From contig NZ_JTDK01000006.1 of assembly GCF_000802305.1 (NCBI RefSeq), forward strand, positions 1,021,662-1,085,661: a DNA stretch of 64,000 nucleotides. Reading direction: 5' to 3'. A program made the position numbers and the translations under genes. Numbering within the stretch: position 1 is the stretch's first letter; the number at the start of each line of letters is the position of its first letter. This document shows, piece by piece, positions 1 to 10,014 of the stretch. A model generated the notes under the pieces. It did not search any database and was not told the origin of the DNA. It saw only the letters and a program-made list of their open reading frames with translations. The stretch is from Microbacterium mangrovi (GTDB lineage: Bacteria; Actinomycetota; Actinomycetes; Actinomycetales; Microbacteriaceae).

Positions 1-1272
<1,272 letters not shown>

Positions 1273-1316
1273 CCTGCCATTCTCGCAGATCGGCCCACCG
1301 CCCACCGCGGCGGGCG

Positions 1317-1523
1317 TCAGGACTGCAGCGTCTCGTGCCGCACGACGACCCAGCCGCGAGGCACGGAGAGGCGCTCGGTGTGGATCGCACAGAGGTCGTG
1401 CGCATGCGGATCGCCGTCCGGCCCCAGCGGCCCGACCGCCGCCATCTGGTCGGCGTAGTCGTACGTCAGGGTGGACACCGCCTCGCGGGAGCATCCCACC
1501 TTCGAGCACTGTCGTTCACGCAT
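1317..1523 (-). CDS. DUF3499 family protein
   Basis: Small protein of 68 residues with two cysteine clusters: CSKVGC near residues 6-11 and CAIH near 45-48. They look like a zinc-ribbon-type metal site, although binding is inferred. This matches the actinobacterial DUF3499 family, which occurs beside whiB2, manB and ahcY homologues in mycobacteria. The start ATG at 1521-1523 gives [11 protein letters not shown]. The frame is open further upstream, but that extension is proline/glycine-rich and looks non-coding. It lies 44 bases upstream of ahcY on the same strand, so the two may be cotranscribed. Function unknown. Confidence 0.8.
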   Translation of the reverse strand: MRERQCSKVGCSREAVSTLTYDYADQMAAVGPLGPDGDPHAHDLCAIHTERLSVPRGWVVVRHETLQS

Positions 1524-1620
1524 CACCCCCACCGTACCGCCTCCGCCGCCCGGACCTGCGGCGACACCCGACGCGTCGAGCCCGATCCGCCCCGGCACCG
1601 GCATCCGTAGACTGGAGCGC

Positions 1621-2064
1621 ATGATGCGGCGGCGCAGGCAGAGCGGTTCACAGGCCCAGGCACCCCGTCCCCCGCGCCACGATCGGCACGGGCGGGCCGG
1701 GCGCAGCCTCGTCACGAAGCCGCCGCTGCCGCCGCTGGACAACCGCATCGACCGGTTCGACATGATCGCGGGCAGCACCGCGGAGTTCCTCCGCTCGGTG
1801 ACCCCCGAGCTGCGGGACGTGCGCTACGAGTTCGCGGCCCTGCCCCTCGACGAGGGCGTGGACGGCATCCAGCGCTGGAAGGTGATCCCCGAGGAGCAGC
1901 GCATCGTGCTCTTCCGCATCCCGATCCAGCGACTGTCGCACCTGCACCGCAACGACGACCTGCATCGCCGGTTCGCCGTCGAGGAGGCGGTGCTGCGCGC
2001 GTCGGCGGAATACCTCGGGGTCAGCCCGTGGGACCTCGGTCCCGGCCGCTTCCACGGCTTCTGA
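1621..2064 (+). CDS. Metallopeptidase-like family protein with degenerate active site
   Basis: 147 residues. The C-terminal half resembles the small PF06262-type (zincin-like) metallopeptidase family found next to DUF3499 in actinobacteria. In active-looking members the helix reads like HExxHH. Here the matching helix is VEEAVLRASAEYLG (residues 120-133), so the histidines and catalytic glutamate are replaced (R126, A127, E130, Y131). It therefore probably does not act as a zinc peptidase. The N-terminal 35 residues are basic and low-complexity. A TAGACT -10-like hexamer (1608-1613) lies 7 bases before the ATG, suggesting a leaderless transcript. The gene is divergent from DUF3499 and convergent with DUF5719. 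The family assignment rests on recognition plus neighbourhood. Confidence 0.6.
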   Translation: MMRRRRQSGSQAQAPRPPRHDRHGRAGRSLVTKPPLPPLDNRIDRFDMIAGSTAEFLRSVTPELRDVRYEFAALPLDEGVDGIQRWKVIPEEQRIVLFRIPIQRLSHLHRNDDLHRRFAVEEAVLRASAEYLGVSPWDLGPGRFHGF

Positions 2065-2102
2065 GCGGCGCATCGGCCTGCTTCCCGCGATTCGGGTCTT
2101 GA

Positions 2103-3506
2103 TCAGGGATAGACCGTCAGCTCCGGCGACGCGGCATCCGCCGCCCACACCGGGAACGCGGCGAGCGCATGCGCCGACGCGAACGACACCGCCGCCGCGA
2201 CCTGGCCACCCGCGCGCGGGATCAGCCGGTACACCGTCCCGGGGTTCACGGGCACGTCCTTCGCGCCGCCCGCCGGAAGGCTGAGCGTCTGCGACGGGCC
2301 GCCCGAGACGGGCTTCACGGTGACCGACGCGGTGCGCGCACCGGAGTTCACCACGGACAGCACGGCACCCGCGCCGTCCGGGACGGCGACCGTCGCGGTC
2401 GTGCCGAGCGACGGTGCCGCGGCGTTCCAGGCGTAGTCGTCGCCCGCGCCCGTGCCGGTGGCGTTCCAGACGCCGGCGACCACCGCGGCGGAGGCGGTGA
2501 CCCGCACCGAGTACGTCCCGGTCTTGAGGCCCTCGAGCGCGACCTCGATCGGCTGTCCAGCGGTCAGGGGCACCGTGCGGGTCAGAGCCGTGCGGCCGTC
2601 CGGGCCGCGCACGGTCACGGTCGCACGGGCATCGGCATTGGGGGCGAGCATCCTCAGCACGGAAAGCGGGCTGGACCCCGCCCCCGCCGCGCCGGTCACG
2701 CGGACGCCGGGGATCAGCAGCGCCTTGGCCGCGCTCTCGGCCGCCGACACCTGGTCGACGCCGCCGGGGACGAGGGTGCGGATGATGCTGGTCTGGATCG
2801 AGGCCTGCACCGGCGCGCCCGAGGAGACGATCCGCACGACGGGGCTCGCCGTCCCGAGCGCCAGGCCGGCGAGCGGGATCACCCGCTGGGTGCGCGCGGG
2901 GACGATGACGTCGGCGCCGCCGGGCGGGATCTGCGGACCGCTCGGACCGTAGACGGTCACCTGCACGGTTGCCGCCACCGCGCCCGGGTTCGCGAGCAGC
3001 ACGAGATCGTTGGATCCCGTCCCCGCGGATCCGCCCACGAGCCAGGACTGGGCGATCGCGGGCTGGCAGGCGGATGCCGCGAAGCCGCTGAGGTCGGCCG
3101 CGCTCAGCTGAGCCGACACCGACGCGCCGACCTGCGCCGGCGCGCGGCCGGTCGGGGGCGTGATGAGGCTCTGCGGTCCCTGGGCGCCCGCCACATCCGG
3201 TGACGCGAGCGTGGTCGTCCTGGTCGGCGCGGTGCCCGGGACCGAGCCCGAGGTCAGCTTCTGCGCGGTCGCGACCGAGACCTTGCCGGCGCTGGCGGTG
3301 TCCCGGCCGAGCGCCAGGATGGGCCCGTCGCACGCGAGCACCGACGATTCGGCGGCGGGAGACACGGTGGTCGAGACCGGCGTCGCCCGATGGCCGGGCA
3401 GTCCCGCGGCGACGGCGAGCGCGGTGCCGGTCACGACGGCGGCGACGACCACCACCGCGATCCCGAGGCGGACTCCGGTGTTGACGGCGGATCGCGTGGT
3501 GCTCAC
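2103..3506 (-). CDS. DUF5719 family exported/membrane-anchored protein
   Basis: 467 residues starting at GTG (3504-3506), which overlaps the stop of the upstream glycosyltransferase gene by four bases, so the two are translationally coupled. One N-terminal hydrophobic segment (about residues 13-33, VRLGIAVVVVAAVVTG region) would export or anchor the protein. The remainder is alanine/valine/threonine-rich with beta-sandwich character and ends in ASPELTVYP. The DUF5719 family is actinobacterial and usually sits with a multi-membrane GT2 enzyme and WhiB, as here. A cell-envelope role together with the glycosyltransferase is inferred from context only. No catalytic motif is apparent. Confidence 0.75.
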   Translation of the reverse strand: MSTTRSAVNTGVRLGIAVVVVAAVVTGTALAVAAGLPGHRATPVSTTVSPAAESSVLACDGPILALGRDTASAGKVSVATAQKLTSGSVPGTAPTRTTTLASPDVAGAQGPQSLITPPTGRAPAQVGASVSAQLSAADLSGFAASACQPAIAQSWLVGGSAGTGSNDLVLLANPGAVAATVQVTVYGPSGPQIPPGGADVIVPARTQRVIPLAGLALGTASPVVRIVSSGAPVQASIQTSIIRTLVPGGVDQVSAAESAAKALLIPGVRVTGAAGAGSSPLSVLRMLAPNADARATVTVRGPDGRTALTRTVPLTAGQPIEVALEGLKTGTYSVRVTASAAVVAGVWNATGTGAGDDYAWNAAAPSLGTTATVAVPDGAGAVLSVVNSGARTASVTVKPVSGGPSQTLSLPAGGAKDVPVNPGTVYRLIPRAGGQVAAAVSFASAHALAAFPVWAADAASPELTVYP

Positions 3507-6397
3507 CGGACGCCTCCCTTCGACGGCGCGGGCAGGCCCACGATGCGCGGCTCCCGGCGCGTCCGGCGAAGGGACTCCGCCGTCGGCACCGCGAGCAGCA
3601 GGGCTGCCGCGACCACGATGATCTCCGCCAGCGCGATTCCGCGCGAGAGCGCATCGACCGGCATGCCCGGCTCCGCCCGCGCGGTCACCGTCTCGGTGAT
3701 GCGCCACAGCGTGCCGCCGGACACTTCGCCGACGGCATCCATCCCGGCCCTCTGGTTCATGACGGTCGTGGACGACAGCGCGAGAGGCTGCGCGGATTCG
3801 TCCGCGGGCCGTTCCAGCAGCACGTAGCCGATGCCCTGCGCCGCCAGCGCCCGCACCGGGTCGGTCGCCCTGCTCTTGTCCACCGCGGAGCTGACCAGGT
3901 CCGTCGAGAGGGTCGCGATCAGTCGATCGGACTCGCTCAGCCGCGTCCGGGTGGACCAGACCGTGGACTGCCCGCCGATCGTCTCGCTCTCGCCCCACAC
4001 CACCGTGGTTCCGAGCCGGTCGGATCCGAGCGGCGCGATCACGAGCGTCCCGGTGTCGGGGTCGCCGCGGCCGGCTGCGGCGACATAGGCGGGAAGGGTG
4101 GACGGCGCCCCCTCGGTCACGCTCGAGACACCGCGCAGGTGGGCGGTGAGCTGCGGCACGGCCACGACGAGGATCGCGGCGACCATGACCAGCGCGCCGG
4201 CGCCGCGCAGTGCACGCAGTCGCCGAGCGCGCGTCGAGTCGGGGACGGAGCCGACGAGACCCGCATCGAGGGTCAGGAGGGCCGCCCCGAGACCGCCCGC
4301 CCAGGCGAGGCTGAGACCGCTGCCCGCCCAGACGCGCACGACCTGTCCGTCGACGGACGCCGCGGCGATCCCGACCGCGGCGATGGCGGTCCCGATGCCG
4401 AGGGCGGCGACGACCAGCAGGATCACCCCGACCAGCCGGCGACGCGTGAAGGGGGCCAGCACCGCGAACACCGCGACCGGGAGCACGAGGACCGGCACCC
4501 ACCACGTCGACGTGCCGAGTCCCAGTTCGTGGAGCAGTAGCCCCCAGCCACCCGGGTCCGTGGTGGGGAATCCGGTGGCCAGCAGGAAGCGTCCGTGCAC
4601 GCTGTCGCCCACCTGGGGGCCCGCCCACGGCACGCCCGGATCCGCGACGAGGGCCCACGGCGAGGAGGTGCGCAGCTGGCGCCACACGAGCGGCACGGCG
4701 AACACCACGGCGGGCACGATGGTCCACACCACGCGCGTGGTGCCGGCGGGGCGCAGCACGGCGGTGAGCACGACCGCGAGCACCCACAGCACCGCGAAGG
4801 CCGGCGCGAGCGACGGGGCGCACGCGAGCGACGCGACCAGGAGCAGGGATGCCCCGCCCGCGGCCGACCAGGACCGATGGGCGACCGCTGCGGCGAACAG
4901 CAGCCAGGGAAGCAGCAGATGGAGGATCACCGCGGTCGGACGCCCCTGCGACAGGGCGGCGAGGAAGGGGGGTGCCAGCGCCCACGCGACGCCCCCGGAG
5001 ATGCGAAGCAGCGGCCGGTCGGTGATGCGCGTCATGGCGAACCAGCCGCCGAGCACGGCGAGCGGGAGCGCGAGCAGCCAGAGCACGACCAGGGCCCGCG
5101 AGGGGTCGGTGGGCAGGACCGAGCCGATGACGGCGACGACGGCGCTGAACGGGTCTGCCGGTGCGATCTCGTGCAGCCCGAGCGGTCGCAGGCCGTACGC
5201 GGCATCCGCCCACAGGCGCGACACCGTCGAGCTCAGCGGCTGCAGGGCACCGCCGGCGAGCGACCGCCACGCGAGCAGCGCGGGGAACATCGCGACCGAG
5301 AGGATGAGAGCGGCAAGGACCGCCCACGCGCCCCCGCCGGAGAAGAAGCGCAGGTCGGTGCGCGGGTGCCCGACGACGGGCCCCTCCGACTCGCCGTCCA
5401 GGCGATGCCGCGCTTGCGCGGGGGTGAGCCGGAGCGGCGCGAGCAGGGCCCACGGCACGCTGCGGGACCGGCGGATCCGCGCGCGGGCGCGGGCGATCGA
5501 GTCCACCCGGACGAACGCGACGACCGACGCACCCCATTCGGGCAGCAGACCGGACGGCGTCTTGGCGACCAGCAGCACCGCTGTGCGCCAGACGGCGGTC
5601 GGGAGCACGAGCAGCCAGAGGAACGGGAGGGCGAGGGGACTCGCGTAGGCGAGCCGGCGCTGCAGCTGGGCCCGGCGGGCGGCGTAGGTGCGGTGGGTGC
5701 GGGCATCCCTCCCCCGCCGGAGGCCCGCGACGCCGTCGCCGGCGACGGCGATGCGCGCGGCCGGAACCATGCTGACGCGACCGCCGGCGAGGTGGGCGCG
5801 CACGCCGAGATCGAGTCCCTCGTCTGCCCCGGCGAGCGCCGGATCCAGACCGCCCAGCGCCGCCCAGGCGTCACGCCGGATCAGGATGCCGCGCACGTCG
5901 GCGCCGAGGACGTCGTCCGCGCCGTCGTGCTGTCCCTGGTCGAACTCGTCGGCCGCGAGCTCGACGGCCCGCCCGCCGCGGGTCATGCTCTGACCGAGCG
6001 ACACGATGCGCGCCGGGTCGTCCAGACGCACCAGTTTGGGGGCTGCGACGGCGACCGACGGGGCACGGTCGAGGGCGTCGGCGAGAACGGCCAGCGCCCG
6101 CGCGGACGGCACCGTGTCCTGCGCGAGAAGCCAGACCGCCTCGCCGTCCAGTGTGGAATCGGCGAGGCGGAGGGCGTCGGCGTAGCGTGTCTGCGCCGGA
6201 GCCGTGATGATCTCGATGTCGGGGTGCTCGGCGGCGGCCGCGCGAAGGGCGGTGTCGGCACCGCACAGGATGAGGGTGATCCGCTCCACCGGGCGCGTCT
6301 GGGCTCCCAGCGCGGTCAGCGTGCGGCGCAGGTGCGAAGCGGCAGGCAGGCGGGCGTCGGGTCGGGCGACCAGGATGGCATGTACACGGGCGGGCAT
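3503..6397 (-). CDS. Membrane-bound family 2 glycosyltransferase
   Basis: 964 residues. The N-terminal part (about 1-260) is a GT-A type glycosyltransferase fold: VHAILVARPDARLP at the start, LLAQDTVPS in place of the usual DxD, and GADEGLDLGVRAHLAGG corresponding to the acceptor-side ED motif. The rest contains roughly a dozen hydrophobic spans interrupted by soluble loops, ending in a basic tail. This architecture suggests transfer of sugar to a lipid-linked or envelope acceptor. Substrate unknown. It is the first gene of a coupled pair with DUF5719 (GTGA overlap). TAGGCT lies about 9 bases before the ATG on the coding strand (6407-6412), a possible leaderless promoter. Confidence 0.75.
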   Translation of the reverse strand: MPARVHAILVARPDARLPAASHLRRTLTALGAQTRPVERITLILCGADTALRAAAAEHPDIEIITAPAQTRYADALRLADSTLDGEAVWLLAQDTVPSARALAVLADALDRAPSVAVAAPKLVRLDDPARIVSLGQSMTRGGRAVELAADEFDQGQHDGADDVLGADVRGILIRRDAWAALGGLDPALAGADEGLDLGVRAHLAGGRVSMVPAARIAVAGDGVAGLRRGRDARTHRTYAARRAQLQRRLAYASPLALPFLWLLVLPTAVWRTAVLLVAKTPSGLLPEWGASVVAFVRVDSIARARARIRRSRSVPWALLAPLRLTPAQARHRLDGESEGPVVGHPRTDLRFFSGGGAWAVLAALILSVAMFPALLAWRSLAGGALQPLSSTVSRLWADAAYGLRPLGLHEIAPADPFSAVVAVIGSVLPTDPSRALVVLWLLALPLAVLGGWFAMTRITDRPLLRISGGVAWALAPPFLAALSQGRPTAVILHLLLPWLLFAAAVAHRSWSAAGGASLLLVASLACAPSLAPAFAVLWVLAVVLTAVLRPAGTTRVVWTIVPAVVFAVPLVWRQLRTSSPWALVADPGVPWAGPQVGDSVHGRFLLATGFPTTDPGGWGLLLHELGLGTSTWWVPVLVLPVAVFAVLAPFTRRRLVGVILLVVAALGIGTAIAAVGIAAASVDGQVVRVWAGSGLSLAWAGGLGAALLTLDAGLVGSVPDSTRARRLRALRGAGALVMVAAILVVAVPQLTAHLRGVSSVTEGAPSTLPAYVAAAGRGDPDTGTLVIAPLGSDRLGTTVVWGESETIGGQSTVWSTRTRLSESDRLIATLSTDLVSSAVDKSRATDPVRALAAQGIGYVLLERPADESAQPLALSSTTVMNQRAGMDAVGEVSGGTLWRITETVTARAEPGMPVDALSRGIALAEIIVVAAALLLAVPTAESLRRTRREPRIVGLPAPSKGGVR

Positions 6398-6463
6398 GGC
6401 TCGCCCAGCCTAGGCACGCGCGCCGGTCGAAGCCGCCTTACGCGCCGGGGATCGCCGATCCGA

Positions 6464-6787
6464 TCAGCTGGCGCGATGCTTCAAGCGGCGCCGCTCCCGC
6501 TCGGACAGGCCACCCCAGATGCCGAACCGCTCGTCGTTCTGCAGTGCGTACTCGAGGCACTGGTCGCGGACGTCGCACGATGCGCAGATGCGCTTCGCGT
6601 CACGGGTCGAGCCGCCCTTCTCCGGGAAGAACGCTTCAGGATCGGTCTGTGCGCACAGGGCGTCGCTCTGCCACGAGAGCGGATTGTCTTCGTCGGTCGC
6701 GTCCCGGTGAACACCAGGGACTCCGCGTTCGATCGGATCGACGAACCAGTCGCTGGGAACGTCGGATCGATACTGCGCTGCCGCCAT
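6464..6787 (-). CDS. WhiB-family iron-sulfur transcriptional regulator
   Basis: 107 residues with the four WhiB cysteines (about C45, C68, C71, C77; spacing C-x22-CxxC-x5-C) that ligate a 4Fe-4S cluster, followed by the GIWGG turn and a basic tail (SERERRRLKHR) that contacts DNA. In this position, beside the DUF5719/glycosyltransferase genes, it corresponds to the WhiB2/WhmD-like group linked to cell division in other actinobacteria; this paralogue assignment is inferred. I chose the ATG at 6785-6787 (MAAAQYRSDV), preceded by an AGGG-type ribosome site at 7 bases. An in-frame ATG 45 bases upstream is possible but lacks a ribosome site. Confidence 0.9.
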   Translation of the reverse strand: MAAAQYRSDVPSDWFVDPIERGVPGVHRDATDEDNPLSWQSDALCAQTDPEAFFPEKGGSTRDAKRICASCDVRDQCLEYALQNDERFGIWGGLSERERRRLKHRAS

Positions 6788-6927
6788 GTCGTTGCCCTGC
6801 CTTTCCCCCGAAACTGCAAAAGGACGATGCACTAATTACACCGATGTCATTCGATCTGGTCAAGTCGCAGATGGTAAAGCCTCATGTCGGGGTTGAACCT
6901 TCGCGACGCGCCGGACGCCCGATCACG

Positions 6928-6950
6928 TTCGATAACGGTCCGGTATCGAA
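6928..6950. promoter_or_regulatory. 23-bp near-perfect palindrome, candidate operator
   Basis: TTCGATA arms flank an inner CGG/CCG pair: 10 of 11 base pairs match around a central T. It sits between the divergent whiB and O-antigen-ligase-like genes, 55 bases before the latter start. Size and symmetry fit a dimeric repressor site; no regulator gene is adjacent, so the binding protein is unknown. Confidence 0.5.
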
Positions 6951-7004
6951 TACCTGTGACTCGACCAAGACCGGCCCCAGCCCGGCACGGTAGCCTGATC
7001 GGCG

Positions 7005-8432
7005 ATGGCCGTCCTCTCCAAGCACCCCGTCGGCGCGGTGCCCGGGCCCCCGGCTCGCGAGCGCACCGGGCATCTCATGCTGCGCGCCTGGTGCATCTTC
7101 GTCCTGTTCCTGGCGTTCTCCGGCGTCGCATGGATCAACGCGATCGGCGCGGTGGCCTCCGGCATCCTCACGATCGCGACCGGCGTCGTGACGGTCGTGC
7201 TCTGGGTCCGGGTGCGCCCGCCCGTGCAGTGGCGCCGCCTCCCCTGGTTCGCCAGCGCCTACGTGGTCTGGGCGGGGATCTCGATCATCTGGTCGCACTG
7301 GCCCGGAACCACCGCGCTCACCTGGCTTCTGCTTGCGATCACGACCCTCCAGGCCCTGTTCGTCGGCGCCGTCCTGACCTGGCGCGAGGTGGTCGCGGCG
7401 CTGGCCTCCGCACTGAAATGGTGCGTGGGCCTGTCGCTCGCGTTCGAGATCGCCGTCTCGGTGTTCGTGCGCGGTCCCCTGCTGCCCGAGTTCATGCCTC
7501 CCGCACCCGGTTCGACGTACGACCCGATCGTGTTCTGGTCGCGCGGAAACCTCATGCGGCACGGGTGGGAGAGCCTGTTCGACGGCGGCCGGATCCAGGG
7601 CATCTACGGCAACGCCAACCCGCTGGCGGCCGTCTGCCTGGTCGCGATCATCGTCTTCGCCGTCCGGATCGCGGCACGGGCACCCCGTCGGCCGCTCCTC
7701 ATCGCATGGATCGTCGTGGCGGCCTTCCTCCTCTACCGCGCCGACTCGGCCACGGTGTACCTGGCCGCAGCGTGCTGTGCCGCGGTGCTCGCCGCGGTGC
7801 TCGTGATGCGCACCGCGCGTACACCGGGCGACCGGACCCGGCGGTACGTCCTGTTCACCGGCGTCGCGATCGTCGGCATCCTGGGCGCCTGGCTGATGCG
7901 CGACAACGTGCTCTCCGCCCTCGGCCGGTCATCCGAGCTCACCGGGCGCACCGGGATCTGGCAGGGCGTCATCGGGCGGGCCGTGGAGCACCCGGTCATC
8001 GGCTGGGGCTTCGCGACCCCCTGGCTGCCGAGTGATCCGGCGTTCGACCGCTGGATCGTCGACCACGGTCAGTCCGTCATGCAGGCACACAACATGTGGA
8101 TCGACGCGTGGATGCAGGTGGGCATCATCGGAGTGCTGCTCCTGGCCGGGCACTATCTCACCGGCATCTGGCGCTCATGGTTCTTCGCGGTCGACCGGCC
8201 GCGCTGGGATCTCACCGCCGGCCGCCCGTATTCGGCGCTCTCGGTGCTGCCGCCGCTCATCTTCACGATGCTGCTCGTGCAGGGCTTCGCCGAATCCGAG
8301 CCGCTGCTGCTGTGGGGCTGGATGCTGCCGGTGCTCCTCGTCTTCAAGATCAAACAGGCACCGATCGTCGGGGTGGGTCCCGGTGAGCAGCCGGTCCAGC
8401 TCGAACGCGGCGAGCAGCCCACCCCGGCCTGA
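7005..8432 (+). CDS. O-antigen ligase family membrane protein
   Basis: 475 residues with about ten to twelve hydrophobic helices. The Wzy_C-type central signature is visible as GNANPLAAVCLVAIIVF followed by GRTGIWQGVIGRAVEHPVIGWGF, where the family has a large extracytoplasmic loop with conserved Arg and His. Members join or polymerise glycans at the outer face of the membrane. In a Gram-positive this would be a cell-wall or capsule-linked polysaccharide. Substrate unknown. The TAGCCT hexamer at 6991-6996 lies 8 bases before the ATG, consistent with leaderless initiation. It is convergent with the AlkZ-like gene, 12 bases apart. Confidence 0.8.
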   Translation: MAVLSKHPVGAVPGPPARERTGHLMLRAWCIFVLFLAFSGVAWINAIGAVASGILTIATGVVTVVLWVRVRPPVQWRRLPWFASAYVVWAGISIIWSHWPGTTALTWLLLAITTLQALFVGAVLTWREVVAALASALKWCVGLSLAFEIAVSVFVRGPLLPEFMPPAPGSTYDPIVFWSRGNLMRHGWESLFDGGRIQGIYGNANPLAAVCLVAIIVFAVRIAARAPRRPLLIAWIVVAAFLLYRADSATVYLAAACCAAVLAAVLVMRTARTPGDRTRRYVLFTGVAIVGILGAWLMRDNVLSALGRSSELTGRTGIWQGVIGRAVEHPVIGWGFATPWLPSDPAFDRWIVDHGQSVMQAHNMWIDAWMQVGIIGVLLLAGHYLTGIWRSWFFAVDRPRWDLTAGRPYSALSVLPPLIFTMLLVQGFAESEPLLLWGWMLPVLLVFKIKQAPIVGVGPGEQPVQLERGEQPTPA

Positions 8433-8444
8433 CTCCGGCCTCCT

Positions 8445-9527
8445 TCAGCGAAGACCGGTGACCGGAACCCCCAGCCACTCGGCCAGGTCGGCGATCTCGC
8501 CGCGGATCATCTCCATCTCCTCAGGCTCGATGGGGGCGAGCTCGTGGAGCGCGGTCACGTGCAGCGTCTCGCGCGTGCGGTCGAGCGCGGCATCCAGCAG
8601 CGCGACGAACCGGTCGCCGACGAGGATCGGATGCGCGAACTGGCCGTAGACCCGCTCGGCCTTGGGCTTGAACTGTTCCAGGACGTAGTCGAATTCGAAG
8701 ACGTCGCGAAGGCGCGGCCGGTCGAACAGGATCCGGTCGTACGGGTTGAGGATGGCGACGCGGCCGCCCGGATCGTCGTCCAGGGCGGCGAGCGCCTGCG
8801 GATCGACCCGCCACCTGCCCTTCACCCCGTCGATGACGGCCGGCTCGCCGGCCGCGCCGACCGGAGTCCACGCCGAGCGCTCCTTCGCGATGCCCGCCGC
8901 CTGCAGGCGGCGCTCGTCGAGCAGCCGCGCGGCATCTTCGTCGGTGTACTCGGGCAGCGCCTTCGGCCAGGCGCGCTCGGTCACGTCCCAGCGCCGCAGG
9001 CGGCCCTCCCGGCCCACCACCGCCACACGCCCTTGACGCTCCAGCGATTCGAGCATGCGCGGCACCTGATTGGATCCGTACCAGCCGCTCTCGGACTGCC
9101 GGGCGACCTGGGCGGTGTCTTCGATCTCGGACGCCAGCAGCGGCCCGTCGGCGCGGAGCCGGGCCAGCACGTCGTCGGCGAACCGCGCGTTGGCCTCCAT
9201 CCACCCGCGGCCGCGCGCGTGCTGCGGCCAGTGCCGCATGCGCGGGACGAGCAGCGGCAGCACGCTGATCGGCCGGATCGTGCCGTCGTACTCGAAGAGC
9301 ACGCGGTCGTCTTCCACCGCCTTGGTCAGCTGCCCCGGCTCGTACCCCCAGCCGATGCGCGCCCACGCCGTGGCGTGCTGGGCGGGCGCGATGACCGCGG
9401 TCGGGTCGATCTTGATGACGGCGAGCTGCTCGGCGACCTCGACCACGTCGCCCGGGCGCCGGGCGTCGAGCATCTGGGCGCGCACGATGATCCGCCGCGC
9501 GTCGTCGCGACTCAGCGTGTGGGTCAT
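8445..9527 (-). CDS. Winged-helix DNA-binding protein, AlkZ/YcaQ-like
   Basis: 360 residues belonging to the HTH_42 (PF06224) group of tandem winged-helix proteins, which includes the DNA glycosylases AlkZ and YcaQ that excise alkylated or cross-linked bases. The family hallmarks are the N-terminal VRAQMLDARRP helix and the C-terminal ILNPYDRILFDR strand. Characterised enzymes carry a catalytic Q-x-Q or Q-x-D near residue 40; this protein has K-I-D at 39-41. The aspartate is kept and the first glutamine is lysine, so activity or specificity may differ. No partner gene is evident: it is convergent with the O-antigen-ligase-like gene and 29 bases upstream of the DUF3054 stop. Confidence 0.8.
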   Translation of the reverse strand: MTHTLSRDDARRIIVRAQMLDARRPGDVVEVAEQLAVIKIDPTAVIAPAQHATAWARIGWGYEPGQLTKAVEDDRVLFEYDGTIRPISVLPLLVPRMRHWPQHARGRGWMEANARFADDVLARLRADGPLLASEIEDTAQVARQSESGWYGSNQVPRMLESLERQGRVAVVGREGRLRRWDVTERAWPKALPEYTDEDAARLLDERRLQAAGIAKERSAWTPVGAAGEPAVIDGVKGRWRVDPQALAALDDDPGGRVAILNPYDRILFDRPRLRDVFEFDYVLEQFKPKAERVYGQFAHPILVGDRFVALLDAALDRTRETLHVTALHELAPIEPEEMEMIRGEIADLAEWLGVPVTGLR

Positions 9528-9556
9528 GCCGCGAGGCTACGCCGGGGCGCCGACAT

Positions 9557-9937
9557 TCACAGGCGCCGGAACCCGCGTCCGCGGCGGACGACCGAGGCGA
9601 TCAGGCGCCAGCCGACGAGGAAGAGGAAGAGCACGATGCCGGCGACGATCACGAACGAGACCGCGACGCCCTGCCCGGACACGGCGCGCAGGATCATCCC
9701 GACCACGAGGGCACCGACCCACACCCACAGTCCGCTGCGCCACGGCGCGAAGGGGCGACGCCAGACGCGTCCGGCGAGCCATCCCACCAGCGCCCCGGCG
9801 AGGAAGGGCCAGGCCGTGATCCACAGGCCCGCGATCGCATTCTCGCCGTGGCTCGCGCGCCCGATCAGGGCGAACAGGAGGATGAGCACGATGTCGAGGA
9901 CGATGGCGAGGCCGAGGGCCGGGGGTCGGGTCTTCAC
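9557..9937 (-). CDS. DUF3054 family membrane protein
   Basis: 126 residues with four predicted transmembrane helices (about 8-25, 38-55, 68-88, 92-112) and a basic C-terminal tail (RRGRGFRRL). It matches the DUF3054 family, small integral membrane proteins common in actinobacteria and haloarchaea with no assigned role. It is divergent from the LLM oxidoreductase, with 77 bases between the starts if that gene begins at its GTG. Confidence 0.8.
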   Translation of the reverse strand: MKTRPPALGLAIVLDIVLILLFALIGRASHGENAIAGLWITAWPFLAGALVGWLAGRVWRRPFAPWRSGLWVWVGALVVGMILRAVSGQGVAVSFVIVAGIVLFLFLVGWRLIASVVRRGRGFRRL

Positions 9938-10014
9938 CCCCTCACCCTATGTCCGCAAGCCGAACCTGTTCCATGCGCGGGAATGGATGCCGCGGCCACC
10001 CGGTTGTCCCTGAC

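Noticed and set aside
2103..5537. Extension of the DUF5719 frame to more than 1100 codons
   Set aside because: The upstream part is arginine/proline-rich shadow of the glycosyltransferase gene. GTG 3504-3506 with the GTGA overlap is the natural start.
6449..6461. Small GGATC...GATCC palindrome after whiB as terminator
   Set aside because: Only five-base arms with a three-base loop and no flanking support; too weak to list.
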